Of a stretch of 64,000 bases of DNA, positions 12,101 through 21,275 are shown one piece after another. How positions within the stretch are numbered: the stretch's first letter is position 1; each line of letters opens with the position of its first letter. Origin of the DNA: Anniella stebbinsi (taxonomy: Eukaryota; Chordata; Lepidosauria; Squamata; Anniellidae); assembly GCA_029215795.1 (NCBI GenBank), contig JARDYH010000001.1:199585654-199649653 (forward strand). The letters are read 5' to 3'. Position numbers and translations under genes: made by a program. Under the pieces are notes generated by a model. The model was not told the origin of the DNA. It did no database searches and saw nothing but the letters and a program-made list of their open reading frames with translations.

Positions 12101-14322
12101 GAATTAAATAAAGTAACTAGTACCAATAGAGAAGGCAAAAGCTTACAATTAATATAGGATAAGAGGCATAACAATAATGATCAAGATGACCTGGATGAAA
12201 TGCTGATTTAAAGCCCTATCACTTGGGCCAAAGGTTTATTTGAACAATGAACAGGTGAGAGACTGTTTAATTCCAGGTCAAAAGTGTACTTAAAATTTAG
12301 ATTGTCAATTAAGAACAAGCCAATAAGTAAGATCAAGATGCTTTAGAACTACCGTCAGGAGATTCTAGACTTTCACCTTATGGAACAATGTCATCCAATT
12401 TCCTAAAGATCTCTCATTCAGATAAGGTAGGATGTATCATTTTTCAGATCACAAACTATTCACCTATTTCCACCTGGAGATCATAATGGGATACATCAGA
12501 GGACCATGGTATTTGTTCATCTCTTCTTTGAGTTGATTGGCCCCAACATACAGCAGGTTCATCTGTCTTAACAGTAAAACAATTTTAACATTTATACACA
12601 TTTCTCGTATAAAAACTGCAGAAAATGGGTGTAAGTTCACATAAACCCCATAGAGCTGCCAACATTCTCAGCCTATGGATCTATCAAAAGCATTGCAATC
12701 TCTTTTTATTTTGCCTGGTTTTGGGTTGCAGGAGTTGACTTAACTGGGTGGGGTTTTCATTATGTCCATTTCATTTAGATTTTGAACCTTTGTTACAGAC
12801 CTACTCTAAGCACTTGGACTAGGCAAGTTACACTTTTCAGTCAGTCAGTCTAAGAGAAAAGCCAAGCATTCAATTCAGGAATATTATGTGTTTTTCTGTA
12901 ATACAGCACACTCTGCCCCAAGGTTGGAAAAATTATGGAAGCTTGTATATTCAACACTGAGGTACATGAAATACCTATACTAGGCATATCCTTTAATAAT
13001 GTTATTTTCTTATTATGTTGACATTTTTATTAGATCCACAGGCTTGTGAAATTGGCTATAATATTGTAAATGGGACCTCATCCCACACACCGTATGAGTA
13101 AAAATAACGAAAATAAAAAATATAATTCCTACTATATCAGACAGTGAAAACCATACACTATGCTTTTCAATTGTAACACCAGTTCTATTTTATTAGGGAA
13201 CTGGGTCATGTTACAATAGCAAATACAGTTTGTCTATCAAGCATAAGGAAAGGGAAATGCGCAAGAACTTGCAGCTGCAAAAAGACAATTATATATAAAA
13301 AGCATAAGGTTGGTTAAAAAAATCCACTACACTGTCAATCTGGACACATACCATCCAAACTTAGCAGAAAATAAATGATGTATCCTCTGTTTGAAGAATA
13401 CAGACATGATTGTGAGAAGACAAATAGTACAGGCCAAGTTAATATAAATGTTTTCTTACCAAATCCTGACTGCTGCTGTCTTCAGATTCCTTTTCTGCTC
13501 CAATGGATTCAACGTGTGTCCGTAGAATACAGGAACAGTCCTAAAAAATGTATTACAGCAATAAGCGCACCCTATATTGTATTTTACGTCCCCACTCATC
13601 AATATAGTTGAGTGGAACCACCCCAAATATACAAAGTAACATACAAAGAGTGAATCCACTCCAAAAAATAACATAGCCATCCCTTCTAATCCAGATGAGA
13701 GGGGGTTAACAATGTCTAATGGACACATTGGACAATTAAGACCATTATGAAAAATTATGACCACGTATGTTTTCTCTCAACTATGAATAGCTCTCCTTCA
13801 AAGAAATATCCACATACAGCTACATAGAGATCTCTCTTTAAGCCTTTAGTGTGGAATGGCACTTTTTCTATATGATTTTCAACCTCAATTTGGACCACTA
13901 CATTTAGATGCAGGTGTCTAAAATTGGCATTGTATTCTAACTTTTTGCATGTAGCCCTCTCTTATAACCCAAGGAAAACTCCACATAAAAGCGAATGAGA
14001 CTGGGCCCAAGCTGTGGCCTTCCCATTCTTTCTTTTTAGTTTTAAAAGCTAGCAGTTTTAGCCAAATGTAAAATAAACCAAAAGTACTAAAGGGAAAGCC
14101 AGTTTCTTTTAACTATGGGTTAAATATAATTGGATAGGGCTGCACAAGACAGAGCAGGTCGGCAATGCCACACTTGCTCACTCCCAATAACCCATGAGTT
14201 AAACAACCCATGGGTTGTCATTACATGGAAAATGGATCAAAATGCTTTAAACACACAAATGTCTACCTAAAACCTGGTCCATGACTGAGTATGGAAGAAT
14301 ATGTGCTTACCAAACAAGACAT
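2992..14322 (-). CDS. STRADB: STRADB, STE20-related adaptor beta pseudokinase (11 coding exons)
   Basis: Joining 14322-14311, 13540-13460, 12566-12464, 11243-11122, 9101-8993, 8400-8277, 7287-7116, 6044-5940, 5262-5036, 3660-3618 and 3144-2992 gives 1251 nt, 416 residues plus stop; every junction has GT/AG and phases agree. Human STRADB is 418 residues. The family is a catalytically dead STE20-like kinase that, with MO25 (CAB39), binds and activates LKB1. Visible features: degenerate glycine loop near residues 66-70, VAVR at 87-90 in place of VAIK, HRS at 183-185 in place of HRD, SGL at 202-204 in place of DFG, and WLSPE in place of the APE segment. The C terminus is WEF, the motif that docks on MO25. 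The promoter is shared head to head with TRAK2. STRADA is the alternative, but the exon 9 and C-terminal sequences fit STRADB better. Confidence 0.96.
3618..3660 (-). CDS. STRADB: STRADB coding exon 10 (43-nt mini-exon)
   Basis: Encodes R(split)[14 protein letters not shown], ending the pseudokinase fold. It is flanked by CTAG and GTAAGC, and its phases (2 in, 0 out) match the neighbours. It is too short to show as an open frame alone. Confidence 0.93.
3661..5035 (-). other. STRADB intron 9 content
   Basis: Holds a GTTT/AC simple-repeat patch (about 3695-3790), a dispersed repeat around 4440-4590 and a GATA-like stretch near 4906-4940. No gene is seen. Confidence 0.5.
4440..4590. repeat. Dispersed reptile-type repeat fragment
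   Basis: The block containing CTGGACTAGATGGACCCTTG and the TCTTCTTA tail is a sequence type I recognise as highly repeated in reptile genomes, probably a LINE 3' end or SINE. The family is not certain. Confidence 0.45.
5036..5262 (-). CDS. STRADB: STRADB coding exon 9
   Basis: Encodes [20 protein letters not shown], then [11 protein letters not shown] and [18 protein letters not shown] with two bases of a split Arg codon. The DSGIGES insert is characteristic of STRADB and is the best argument against STRADA. Confidence 0.96.
5940..6044 (-). CDS. STRADB: STRADB coding exon 8
   Basis: Encodes [20 protein letters not shown] through [10 protein letters not shown], the helix F segment; the SDIYSVG motif is well kept. 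Acceptor CCATAG and donor GTAAAA. Confidence 0.96.
6150..6445. mobile_element. Palindromic MITE-like element in STRADB intron
   Basis: The left part (CCAATGGCACCCTACCGCTG onward) is an imperfect inverted copy of the right part ending near 6440; CTTCTGGGGGCAAGC at about 6249 pairs with GCTTGCTCCCAGAAG at about 6348. A related fragment occurs at 51930-52035. A non-autonomous DNA transposon is likely. Confidence 0.6.
6548..6850 (-). mobile_element. L2/CR1-type LINE 3' fragment
   Basis: The minus-strand translation retains pieces of the LINE C-terminal region ([17 protein letters not shown]), and the plus strand has the repeated phrase CTTGAATTGGAAACCAATGC, also seen in the copy at 46390. Strongly decayed. 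Confidence 0.5.
7116..7287 (-). CDS. STRADB: STRADB coding exon 7
   Basis: Encodes [20 protein letters not shown] through [10 protein letters not shown]. The catalytic-loop and metal-binding residues are absent (HRS, SGL), as expected for a STRAD pseudokinase. Phase 0 donor GTCAGT. Confidence 0.96.
8277..8400 (-). CDS. STRADB: STRADB coding exon 6
   Basis: Encodes [18 protein letters not shown] through [10 protein letters not shown] plus two bases of Arg184. It is the helix E region leading into the HRS triplet that replaces the catalytic HRD. Acceptor TTTTCTAG and donor GTATTT. Confidence 0.94.
8993..9101 (-). CDS. STRADB: STRADB coding exon 5
   Basis: Encodes [20 protein letters not shown] and then [13 protein letters not shown], ending with one base of a split Ser codon before GTAAGT. 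It covers the helix C to hinge region. Human has Gly at the split codon. Confidence 0.94.
9293..9335. mobile_element. L2-type 3' tail, left part (split by LINE)
   Basis: An AAT microsatellite runs into TATTTATTTCTTACCCGCCT. The sequence resumes after the LINE at 10681 with CTTACCCGCCTCTCCCTCCG, so this is one element cut by a later insertion. Confidence 0.65.
9336..10680 (+). pseudogene. 5'-truncated non-LTR retrotransposon with broken RT C-terminal region
   Basis: Interrupted frames encode [20 protein letters not shown], then [51 protein letters not shown] and a cysteine-histidine motif [18 protein letters not shown] typical of LINE C termini. Several frameshifts and stops are present, and a 22-A run at 9398-9419 interrupts the frame. 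It is flanked by the 12-bp duplication TCTTACCCGCCT (9324-9335; 10680-10691). The clade is uncertain (Vingi- or R4-like possible). Confidence 0.75.
10681..10800. mobile_element. L2-type 3' tail, right part
   Basis: Contains CCCGCCTCTCCCTCCGGATC and GGGAACAACATTAAAACAC, the same tail as at 28232, 51085 and (inverted) 33810. The intact copy at 28205-28380 shows it belongs to the L2 family. Confidence 0.7.
11122..11243 (-). CDS. STRADB: STRADB coding exon 4 (N-lobe)
   Basis: Encodes [15 protein letters not shown], then [11 protein letters not shown] and ends EHLEALQ. This is the region of the glycine loop and beta3 strand. The beta3 Lys position reads Arg (codon AGG) at residue 90. Donor is GTAAAA. 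Confidence 0.94.
11736..11845. mobile_element. Palindromic MITE with CAATCCTATG ends
   Basis: GCAATCCTATGTATATTTAG at the left pairs with the CATACATAGGCTTGC type end at the right, and the inner AGAAAAAA pairs with TTTTTTCT. A small non-autonomous DNA element. Confidence 0.6.
12464..12566 (-). CDS. STRADB: STRADB coding exon 3
   Basis: Begins [10 protein letters not shown] and ends SHYDLQVEI, with the last base starting a split glycine codon. It corresponds to the human segment ending SHYELQVEIG at the start of the kinase-like fold. Donor is GTGAAT. Confidence 0.92.
13460..13540 (-). CDS. STRADB: STRADB coding exon 2
   Basis: Begins [12 protein letters not shown] after a TTTTTTAG acceptor and ends SSSQDL before GTAAGA. 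It encodes residues 5-31 of the variable N-terminal tail ahead of the pseudokinase fold. Length is 81 nt, phase 0 at both ends. Confidence 0.93.
14311..14322 (-). CDS. STRADB: STRADB coding exon 1 (start codon, MSCL)
   Basis: ATG at 14322-14320 begins M-S-C-L and is followed by the strong donor GTAAGC at 14310. Phase 0 joins the next exon, giving MSCLDCSC, which parallels the human MSLLDCFC start. The non-coding part of the exon may reach 14330 or 14367, depending on which AG is used. Confidence 0.88.
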
Positions 14323-14876
14323 GGAACTGCCTTAGTGCATGGAAAATGTCATGCAAACCCATTTACCCTGAAACAAAATTAAATTAAATAAAGATTACGT
14401 TCAGCCCCATATCCCAAACATCAGACAAGCAAAGATGCCACTCTTTCCTCAGCCACAAATTCTCAAGAATCAGCTTTATATATGCCTGACATGCCCCCAG
14501 CCATCCCACCAATCACCTTTACGTACGAGATTAATTCTACCTGGCATATTGGGTCAAAGCTATTCCAAATCAAACTCAAACATTAATAAAACTGCACCAG
14601 AAATACCAAATTCTTGAAGGAACTGTTGCGAGAAGAGCAATCTGATCCTGTGGATGTTTAATCAGAAGTAAAGCTTATGATGTTCACTGATGTTCACTGT
14701 ATGCAGTCTTCCCTCCGTAAGACTGCATACAGATATACACTGAGCAATTAAGCTGCTGTAAAAGTGCAGGTATCACATCGTATATAGACATACAATTCTC
14801 TGTCCAGGATTGAACTCAGGGGAAACCAGTTCTGTTAGTTTTGGTGCTTTCATCATACATATACATCCCACTACAA

Positions 14877-15030
14877 CAGGGGTGAGCAACTTGTGGCCCT
14901 CCAGACTTTTTAGTATATAACTCCCATGATCCCTCATCACTGGCTGATCTTATGCGTGGTTGCTTGCAACTGGCATAGCTGTGTTGCCATAATGGCTAGG
15001 ACTGATGGGAGTTATAGGCCAATTCATGTG
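14877..15030. mobile_element. hAT-like MITE copy
   Basis: GTGAGCAACTTGTGGCCCTC and ACTCCCATGATCCC at the left are mirrored by GATGGGAGTTATAGG at the right. Family members recur at 15156, 21366 and 21580. Assignment to hAT is by terminal style only. Confidence 0.55.
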
Positions 15031-15155
15031 GAGTTTCATACAGTTTCCCACTCCTGTCCTACACGCTCAGAGAGCACTTGCAGCTCTTTTAAAATGAATA
15101 CTAATAGAGTGGAAAACTTTAAGGACAAAACAGAAATCTATAGCACTTCAAAGCT

Positions 15156-15286
15156 TTCCCCAACCTGGTGCCCTCCAGATGTTTTGGATTACAACTCCCA
15201 TCCATCCCAGAAAGCATGGCCAGTAGGGAAGATGGGAGTTGTAGCCTAAAACAGCTGGGGGGCAACAAGTTGGGGAAGAACACCAG
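15156..15286. mobile_element. hAT-like MITE copy
   Basis: TTTCCCCAACCTGGTGCCCT at the left and CAAGTTGGGGAAG at the right are inverted, and ACAACTCCCATC pairs with GATGGGAGTTGT. Both ends are kept. Confidence 0.65.
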
Positions 15287-16140
15287 TGCCTTCTTTTTGC
15301 TGAAAGACTAAAACAGCTACTCCCCCCCCCCCAGAAACAAATATGCAAACATCGAAAAACATTCATAGTGCACTTTTAAAAAGTGAAAAGGCAAAATGGT
15401 CTACCTGAAAATGGGCTGGAGACACAGAAGGAGGAAGCCTGTGAGCATTCAGCTCATGGATAAGTAAATGCATTGGGAAGTTGGGGTGGAGGAATCAGAA
15501 CTCCATCGGGGGGGGGGGGGGACTGCTGAAAGTCCTCTTTAAAATGTTGTATATCTGTAGGCACCCTAACTTTATGCAGGTCTAAACACAGCTACCTCCG
15601 TTGCAAGCAAACACGCATAGGATCAAGCTGCACAAAGGATAAAGAATACTTTGCATGCCCTACGACGCCTTAACTTTACGAAGTACAGATGGTAACCAGC
15701 CACTCCAGGGAGGCTGTGGCTTGATCCAGCGAGAAGTTCCCTTCTGTGTACCCCACCTCCTCCCACAAGAACCGTAGCCCCGCGCAGCTTCGCTTTTCAC
15801 GGAAAAGGGGGGGGGCACCATAGCCCTGTCTCTAACCTCTCCCACTCCCTCCACCGCCAAGGCTTACCAGCCCGCAAGATCTACACTAGTAGTGCCAGTG
15901 GCAGTTGAAGTCACTTAGACGCGTTACAAATAGTTCCACCTCAATTGTAGGGGGCAAGTGGGAATGTGCATGAGCAACGATCTATTTTTTCCTCCCTTCA
16001 GGAAGCGACACTGGGTCATTGGCCTCCCCGTTAAACGGCTTTACACGTGCCTGCGCGCGCACACGTTAGCTTTCGCATAGCACGGGCTCCTCTCCCGTAG
16101 ACCCCGAACCGGCTTTACGACTGTCAGCTCACGCACTTAC

Positions 16141-16203
16141 CTGGAAGTAAGCCCCACCGAACTCAGTGGGGCTTACTTCTGAGTAGGCACGCACAGGATT
16201 GCG
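16141..16203. mobile_element. Palindromic MITE fragment at the STRADB exon-1 donor
   Basis: AAGTAAGCCCCACCGAACTC pairs with GTGGGGCTTACTT, followed by the CACAGGATTGCG end. It is the same family as 18655 and 50652 and abuts the best exon-1 donor candidate. Confidence 0.6.
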
Positions 16204-16560
16204 CGGTCAGCTCTCTGGCAACACCACCGTCCTGGTGGGCTTGGTTCGCTCGAGCCGCGCGCGCCCCTCGCCCTCCCGTCTTCTCACCACAACCGGCGGC
16301 AGCAACTGTCGGGAGGGGCCAGCGCCCCCAAGGCCGTGAGGGAACCTAGCGAGCCCAGACTGAAAGTTAGCCGTTGCCGAGAGAAGAAAGGACTGAGGGC
16401 CTTCCTTCTCCTCTACCGCCACAGCCGGTCGCGCCACCGCCTGGACTACCCTGCCTCAAAACCACGGCAATCAGCCCGTCTTCATCCACCGCTCTGCCTC
16501 GCCTCAAACTTAAAACCCAGCCCCCCCGTGAAGTAACTCTGAGGGAGATGGGCGGTGGGG
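16141..16560 (-). other. STRADB: Probable STRADB non-coding exon 1
   Basis: STRADB needs a 5' exon upstream of 14367. Minus-strand donors in the CpG island are CCAG|GTAAGTGCG at 16141/16140, GTG|GTGAGA at 16288/16287 and GCTG|GTAAGC near 15868. The first has the best consensus but lies at the edge of a palindromic repeat. The choice and the upstream end are inferred. Confidence 0.4.
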
Positions 16561-16564
16561 GCGA

Positions 16565-16578
16565 GCGCCACCTGCTGG
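16565..16578 (-). promoter_or_regulatory. CTCF-like site
   Basis: GCGCCACCTGCTGG resembles the reverse complement of the CTCF core consensus, with about 12 of 14 positions agreeing. It lies just outside the ZNF143-like motif. Binding is a prediction only. Confidence 0.4.
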
Positions 16579-16581
16579 AGG

Positions 16582-16600
16582 ACTACGAATCCCATGCAGC
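16582..16600 (+). promoter_or_regulatory. ZNF143/THAP11-like motif (plus)
   Basis: ACTACGAATCCCATGCAGC resembles the SBS consensus ACTACAATTCCCAGAATGC. It abuts a CCAAT box at 16600-16604. Confidence 0.55.
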
Positions 16601-16604
16601 CAAT
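16600..16604 (+). promoter_or_regulatory. CCAAT box (NF-Y)
   Basis: A CCAAT pentamer in a GC-rich context lies between the two ZNF143-like motifs, at a typical NF-Y position for a TATA-less bidirectional promoter. Confidence 0.5.
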
Positions 16605-16655
16605 CTGAGCGACGGGGGCTTCCAAGGGGGGGGAGCCTGTCCCAGCCTTACTGTT

Positions 16656-16674
16656 GCATGATGGGAACGGTAGT
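16656..16674 (-). promoter_or_regulatory. ZNF143/THAP11-like motif (minus)
   Basis: Read on the minus strand, ACTACCGTTCCCATCATGC matches the same SBS consensus as 16582-16600 but in the opposite direction, so each gene has one motif in its own orientation. Confidence 0.55.
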
Positions 16675-16728
16675 TTAAAAACAAAACTTGTGCTCCGAGG
16701 CCTGAGGGGGAGGCTCGCGCCCCTTTCG

Positions 16729-16740
16729 GCCGCCATTTTG
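16729..16740 (+). promoter_or_regulatory. YY1-like motif at the TRAK2 start region
   Basis: GCCGCCATTTTG matches the YY1 consensus, which in vertebrate promoters usually sits at or just downstream of the start site and points with the gene. This suggests TRAK2 initiation close to 16730. Confidence 0.55.
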
Positions 16741-16920
16741 TGACCTATTGTGGCTGTCTCCGCCTCCGCACCCCCCCCCCACTCCCACGTTGCTTCACTC
16801 CAGCCGGTGCTCCGAAAGAGGGAGCTCAGGAGAGGCTGTTGCAGTAGTAGCAGCAGCCCGTAGCTTGGGTGGAGGTGACTAGAAGTGCCGGGGTGGAAAA
16901 ACAGCCAAACCCTGGACCTG
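16730..16920 (+). other. TRAK2: TRAK2 non-coding exon 1
   Basis: GC-rich sequence downstream of the YY1-like motif ends in an excellent donor, CCTG|GTAAGG at 16920/16921. The next acceptor compatible with the known gene structure is at 38878, which gives an intron of about 22 kb. The upstream boundary is approximate. Confidence 0.65.
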
Positions 16921-17087
16921 GTAAGGGGCAAGCGGGAGCGACCGCTGTGATAGTTCCTCTTTTCCCCTGGCTTTCTGCACCCGCCCATTGCTGTCTCCTT
17001 CCTGCAACCTCTTTCTCCTCCTGCTCCGTTTCTTCTAAGCCCAATTAGTCGGTTCTTTCCTCCACCCATTCCACAGCCTGATGCTGT

Positions 17088-17150
17088 GTATGTTTCCTCA
17101 GAAGTAAGTGCCAAGAATTCAGTGGGGTTCCGTGCTTAAGCGTGCATGGG
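17088..17150. mobile_element. Degraded palindromic MITE copy
   Basis: TCAGAAGTAAGTGCCAAGAA and GCATGGGATTACAACC match the CAATCCTATG family; the inner palindrome is eroded. Confidence 0.5.
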
Positions 17151-18654
17151 ATTACAACCTCGCTCTTTCCTCCCCTCCTTCAAGTGCTGCCAGCCCCGTG
17201 CCCCTTTTAACTGCCTCCCCCCCCTGCTTCCCCTCCATCCTTGGTATCTCTCACCTGAAACTTCCATCCCTTGAACAGACTCTCCTCTCTCCCTTTCTTG
17301 TTGCAGTGAGAAATTTCCAAAATTCGGGGGGGGGGGGACCTCAGAAAAGCAAAAAACAAAACAAAAATGAGGAAAGGATATGCAGTATGCGCTTCCCTGG
17401 ACCAACTGCGATTCCCGCACATGTGTAAAAGATTCCTCTGCACACACAAAAAGCACAGAGCTTTTATTTGGTGTTGACTCCCTTCCCCCTTGTCACAGAA
17501 GCTTTGCCTGGTTAGTCACTGATTAGCCAGTTCCCACTTTTTTCTTCCTCCCCTTTAGTGGAAATAATAGGCTCTTTCTCTTTTCTGGGTGACCTCAGTG
17601 GAATTTGTAGTCAAGTGATGATGATAAATTGTTATAGCCGAAGAGCTGTGTGTGACTGGTTCTGTTGTCTGTTGGGGTATGAATTCTAGGAAAGTACCAA
17701 ATGGGTGTAATTTTGTTTAGGTGTGGACTCTTGGATAATCGTATCCAAGTTGAAATTGTTTAAATGCTAGTGCTGTTATGGCATATAACAAATGAATGGG
17801 TCACTTCTGTAACAGGTCCCCAAAAGTGGGACTTCTAAAAAGTGTTAGCAGATTATATATTGGCTGTTTTTCTTGGTTCAGTTTTATCTGCTCACTCAGC
17901 TGATTCTGAATGTATTTTGCTTTTCAAGTTAGAACATATGGCAGTGGCAGGTCAATTATTTGAACATGTGAAGCACTGCATGCTGCTTCGTTTTCTTTAT
18001 GCACCTGGTAGTACAGCTGTCCTGCCAAATTTAACCTCTGTGATTTGTGTCTGCGACTTTTCAGAAGGCAAACAAATATTGGAGGCTGTGACAGGGCTTG
18101 AGTGTGCATGTCTTCAGTCCAACTTCTAAATTTGCTTCCTGACAGAAGCTATTCTTGGCACTGTATTTGATAATAAAGCTTTTTTAAAAAAAATAATGAT
18201 CTATGCTACATGTTAGGCCAGAGTGGGCATAAGATTGATTTCTCAATGCTTTGAAGTAGATCAGCAAGGATATTTGACTCCCAATTGTTCTCAGCATGGC
18301 TATCTTTGGTTTTTGTTGATTTTAAGTCTGTGTCATTTGCATCAGGTAGATCTTGGGGCTTTAGTGAAAACAAAACTAGATCCTCTAAACTTGAATTCTG
18401 TCCATGATATTTCCCCACACTCGTGCATTTACAAGGAAGGATTGTGGCCATAATGCCTAAAACATGTTTGAAATAATGTGTTACTTACTTCTTAATGTGA
18501 GATGGAAAGAAATCAAGGTCATCAAGCATTCAACTTTCCCATCTAAACAAACTTCTGTTAAATAATCCAAAATATGCAAAGGGGGGAGGAGACCCTATTT
18601 CTTTCCAATTCAAACTGTTTATTCAGCCCTTACCTTTCACTAAATTTCTCACAC

Positions 18655-18742
18655 AGATTGTCCTATGCTTGTCTACTCAGAAGTAAGCCCCATTGAACTC
18701 TGTGGGCTTAGTCTCAGAAAAGTGTGCATAGGATTGTGTCCT
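18655..18742. mobile_element. Palindromic MITE (best-preserved CAATCCTATG copy)
   Basis: TTGTCCTATGCTTG... ends with GCATAGGATTGTG; the inner TCAGAAGTAAGCCCC pairs loosely with the GGGCTTAGTCTCAG arm. This family recurs in the window. Confidence 0.65.
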
Positions 18743-19249
18743 AAAGATATTAAATTTAAATGAAAATCTCACAATGAGGAAGAGAAATCACTCATTGGAA
18801 GAACAGTGGGACTTTCAAAGGGCGAACAGAACCTGGACTGCAGACTGTAAGGTTGCCTTCAATACAGTTAAAGCTGAAATATGGCTTATAACTGAAAAGA
18901 AATATTGAAGTTAATTTGGACATGCTTGCTTTATTTTTTACTATAGTGGTTTTCATACACACTTGTTTCTTCTTCCAGGAATTCTAACTAGTGTGTGTGT
19001 AAATATTTAAGACCGCTGCCACTCTCTCCAGTGTTGGGTCTCCCTGCATTGTATTTATTAAAATATCAAGTTTTCATTATAAAATTATCCCAAAGCAAAG
19101 TACAAAACATAGTAAAATCATAAAGACATTGACCAACCAGTAAAACAGGGTTGGGGGGGGGGACAGAAACATAGTTGAATAACAGTTTATAAGATGCAGC
19201 AGCATAGATTCAGTCAAAAGCCTTAATGAATGAATAGGACTTTAGTTGG

Positions 19250-19500
19250 TGGTGAAAGCTTTTAAGACTCAGCACCAACCATACATGGGGATGGGGAGGG
19301 AATTCCAAAATCATGGTGCCTGTGGCTTGTTATTAAACCCCTGAAGAAATGAGCTACCTTCAAGAGGGCATCCCCACTAGATCTTAATATCCAGGCAGGT
19401 ATATAAGGGAAAAGGCGCTCCATCAAATATCCAGGTCTTAAGCCATGCAGGGCCTTATATATCAGCAAAAGCATCTTGACAGGATGACTTATTAGCAGCC
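19250..19500 (-). mobile_element. L2/CR1-type LINE C-terminal fragment
   Basis: The minus-strand frame reads LIYKALHGLRPGYLMERLFP and YIPAWILRSS, the same motif as [18 protein letters not shown] in the L2 copy at 28.6 kb. Confidence 0.75.
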
Positions 19501-19624
19501 TGTGCAATCCTTGCAGTTGCCAGGACTTCTGCCTTATATTGAACTGTTCTAAAGTATTCCACGCAGATGTACAAAGTAATACGCTTGCATGGCCAAACTG
19601 CACATCATCAGTTTTTATTTCTTA

Positions 19625-19745
19625 TTGGCCCCGTTCAGAAGACACCTTAAACCATAGCTTTAACCATACTTGTTAAGCCAGAAAGCCAGGCCTTGTTCAA
19701 ACGACACCTTAAACCACAGCTTTAACCACGGTGAATAAGGCAAAA
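19625..19745. mobile_element. DNA-transposon-like repeat (TTAAACCA family)
   Basis: Two tandem similar units, GACACCTTAAACCATAGCTT and GACACCTTAAACCACAGCTT, each preceded by GTTCA(G/A). Related material is at 24330, 60920 and perhaps 38220. Confidence 0.5.
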
Positions 19746-20424
19746 AGGATTCTATACTGCTCACGTCCCATTCCTTAATTTATTTAATCTTGGCTACAGA
19801 AGCTAAAGATTATGACACCTGATATTTTATAGCATTTACAGGCCAGGTCTATGTATGTTGTTTTCGCAGATACAAGCTTTATAATCCCTGTTTCATATAT
19901 CCTCTCAAGAACACTGTGAGGATGGATTAACCACTCCCAAAATGTTTCCACATGGCTCTGAAATAATATAAAAGTTACAGATTATGGTAAAGATGCAAGT
20001 GCCCTCTCTTCAGTAAGCCTTCTATGGTACCTGTAGTGGGTATTTTATTAATGATGTAACTTTGATAGATTTAAATCACTCAGGCTGCAGTCAGACCAGT
20101 TATTCCAAAGGAGTTTTATGTAGGTCACTGGCGCACCCAAGGCTAAGCAATAAACCATTGTGTATATTTGGCAAAATAATTGCTCATAGAAAGATACAGT
20201 AAAGACTTTGTACAGGATGCATGTTATTTAAAGTTTATTGCAATTTAATAATAAACAGTGATGGTCAGTGTAACCACATTATTTACAACTGACAGTATCC
20301 TTTGCAGAATTAATTAATAAGAGGAACAGTCAAGATACTACTGCACATAGCAGAGAAAGTAAGTACTGTAATCACAGTAGATTCTGAGGAGTATGTTTAA
20401 GGGTGTGTCAATTATTTCCCAATC

Positions 20425-20505
20425 ATGTGCACGTTTATTTACAAATATCCCATTGCTTTCAATTGAACTTTCTCCCCAAGAAAATGTGTTTAGGATTGTA
20501 GGCTT
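20425..20505. mobile_element. Decayed palindromic MITE copy
   Basis: ATCCCATTGCTTTCAATTGA and TTTAGGATTGTAGGC match the CAATCCTATG family in order and spacing. Confidence 0.45.
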
Positions 20506-20544
20506 AATTTGTCAGTTTAATACTTTTCCAGATTATATCTAATA

Positions 20545-20613
20545 GGTTGTATCCAGTGTTAGTCTGATTTAAGTCCCATTCATTTCAGTGGGTCTTTTAT
20601 ACTGGATACAACC
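20545..20613. mobile_element. Short palindromic MITE with perfect 13-bp ends
   Basis: GGTTGTATCCAGT at the left and ACTGGATACAACC at the right are perfect inverted repeats around a core with partial internal symmetry. Confidence 0.6.
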
Positions 20614-21089
20614 CAACTTCTTCACCCACTCCAAAACAAGACTCTGTTTGTTTTTTAAATAACATTACAGTGTTATATGCACTACTGGGTGACATCAATC
20701 CCAGATGGAGGCAAAATAATAAAAGCCAAGTAGGCTGTGTGGAGTTAGTGTTACTGTAATAAACTTAATAAATATTGACGGGCTCAATATAGGTTTGAAT
20801 AAGACTATAACAAAAGAAAGCCTACAGTTTCAGGTAGAAATATATCCAAATGATTTGTTATTTATCCAATTATATGTAAATAGGTTGTTGATATACTTAG
20901 AGATTTTTTTAAAAGCCAGAATGCTCACTGTTTGAAACAAGAGGTGCTTATTTGAAGCACAATTTATTAAATGATGCTCTTTGTTAAGAGGAGTTATTTT
21001 ATTGCTGTTCAAATAGTTCTGTTAATTTTACATCAGTGGTGTTTGGCAATGATTCATACAAGGCTTTTATATCCAAAACATGAGCAAAT

Positions 21090-21275
21090 AACGAGGTTCA
21101 AATCCTTGTTCAACTATAAAGCATGCGAAAAGTGATCTTTGGCCCATCAGTCAGCTTAAGCTGCAGGTTTTTCACAGGGTTGTTAAGATAAAAACGGGGT
21201 GGAGACAAGTCCCATATATGTCAACCTGAGCTCGATGGCAGAAGGGTAGGACCTAAATTCAATAAATGAATGCCA
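21090..21275 (+). mobile_element. tRNA-SINE/MIR-like repeat
   Basis: GGTTCAAATCC resembles a pol III B box. It is followed by TTTTCACAGGGTTGTTAAGA and a tail ending AATAAATGAATG, in the order of reptile SINE/MIR-like elements. Confidence 0.5.

Larger units (their letters stand above)
15700..17100. promoter_or_regulatory. CpG-rich bidirectional STRADB/TRAK2 promoter
   Basis: The stretch is markedly GC- and CpG-rich against AT-rich surroundings and has no TATA box. STRADB leaves to the left and TRAK2 to the right. Between about 16550 and 16740 lie a GC box, a CTCF-like site, two opposed ZNF143/THAP11-like motifs, a CCAAT box and a YY1-like site. Such head-to-head promoters are known to be enriched for CCAAT, ZNF143 and YY1 motifs. 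The start sites themselves are inferred. Confidence 0.8.

Noticed and set aside
14877..15286. Open frames of 72-107 codons
   Set aside because: They translate the two hAT-like MITE copies.
16482..17114. 210-codon minus-strand frame across the promoter
   Set aside because: GC-rich sequence has few stops; the frame crosses TRAK2 exon 1 and the promoter motifs, and the translation shows no known domain.
17842..18129. 95-codon frame early in TRAK2 intron 1
   Set aside because: No splice sites, domain or repeat origin visible; length is within chance for the region.
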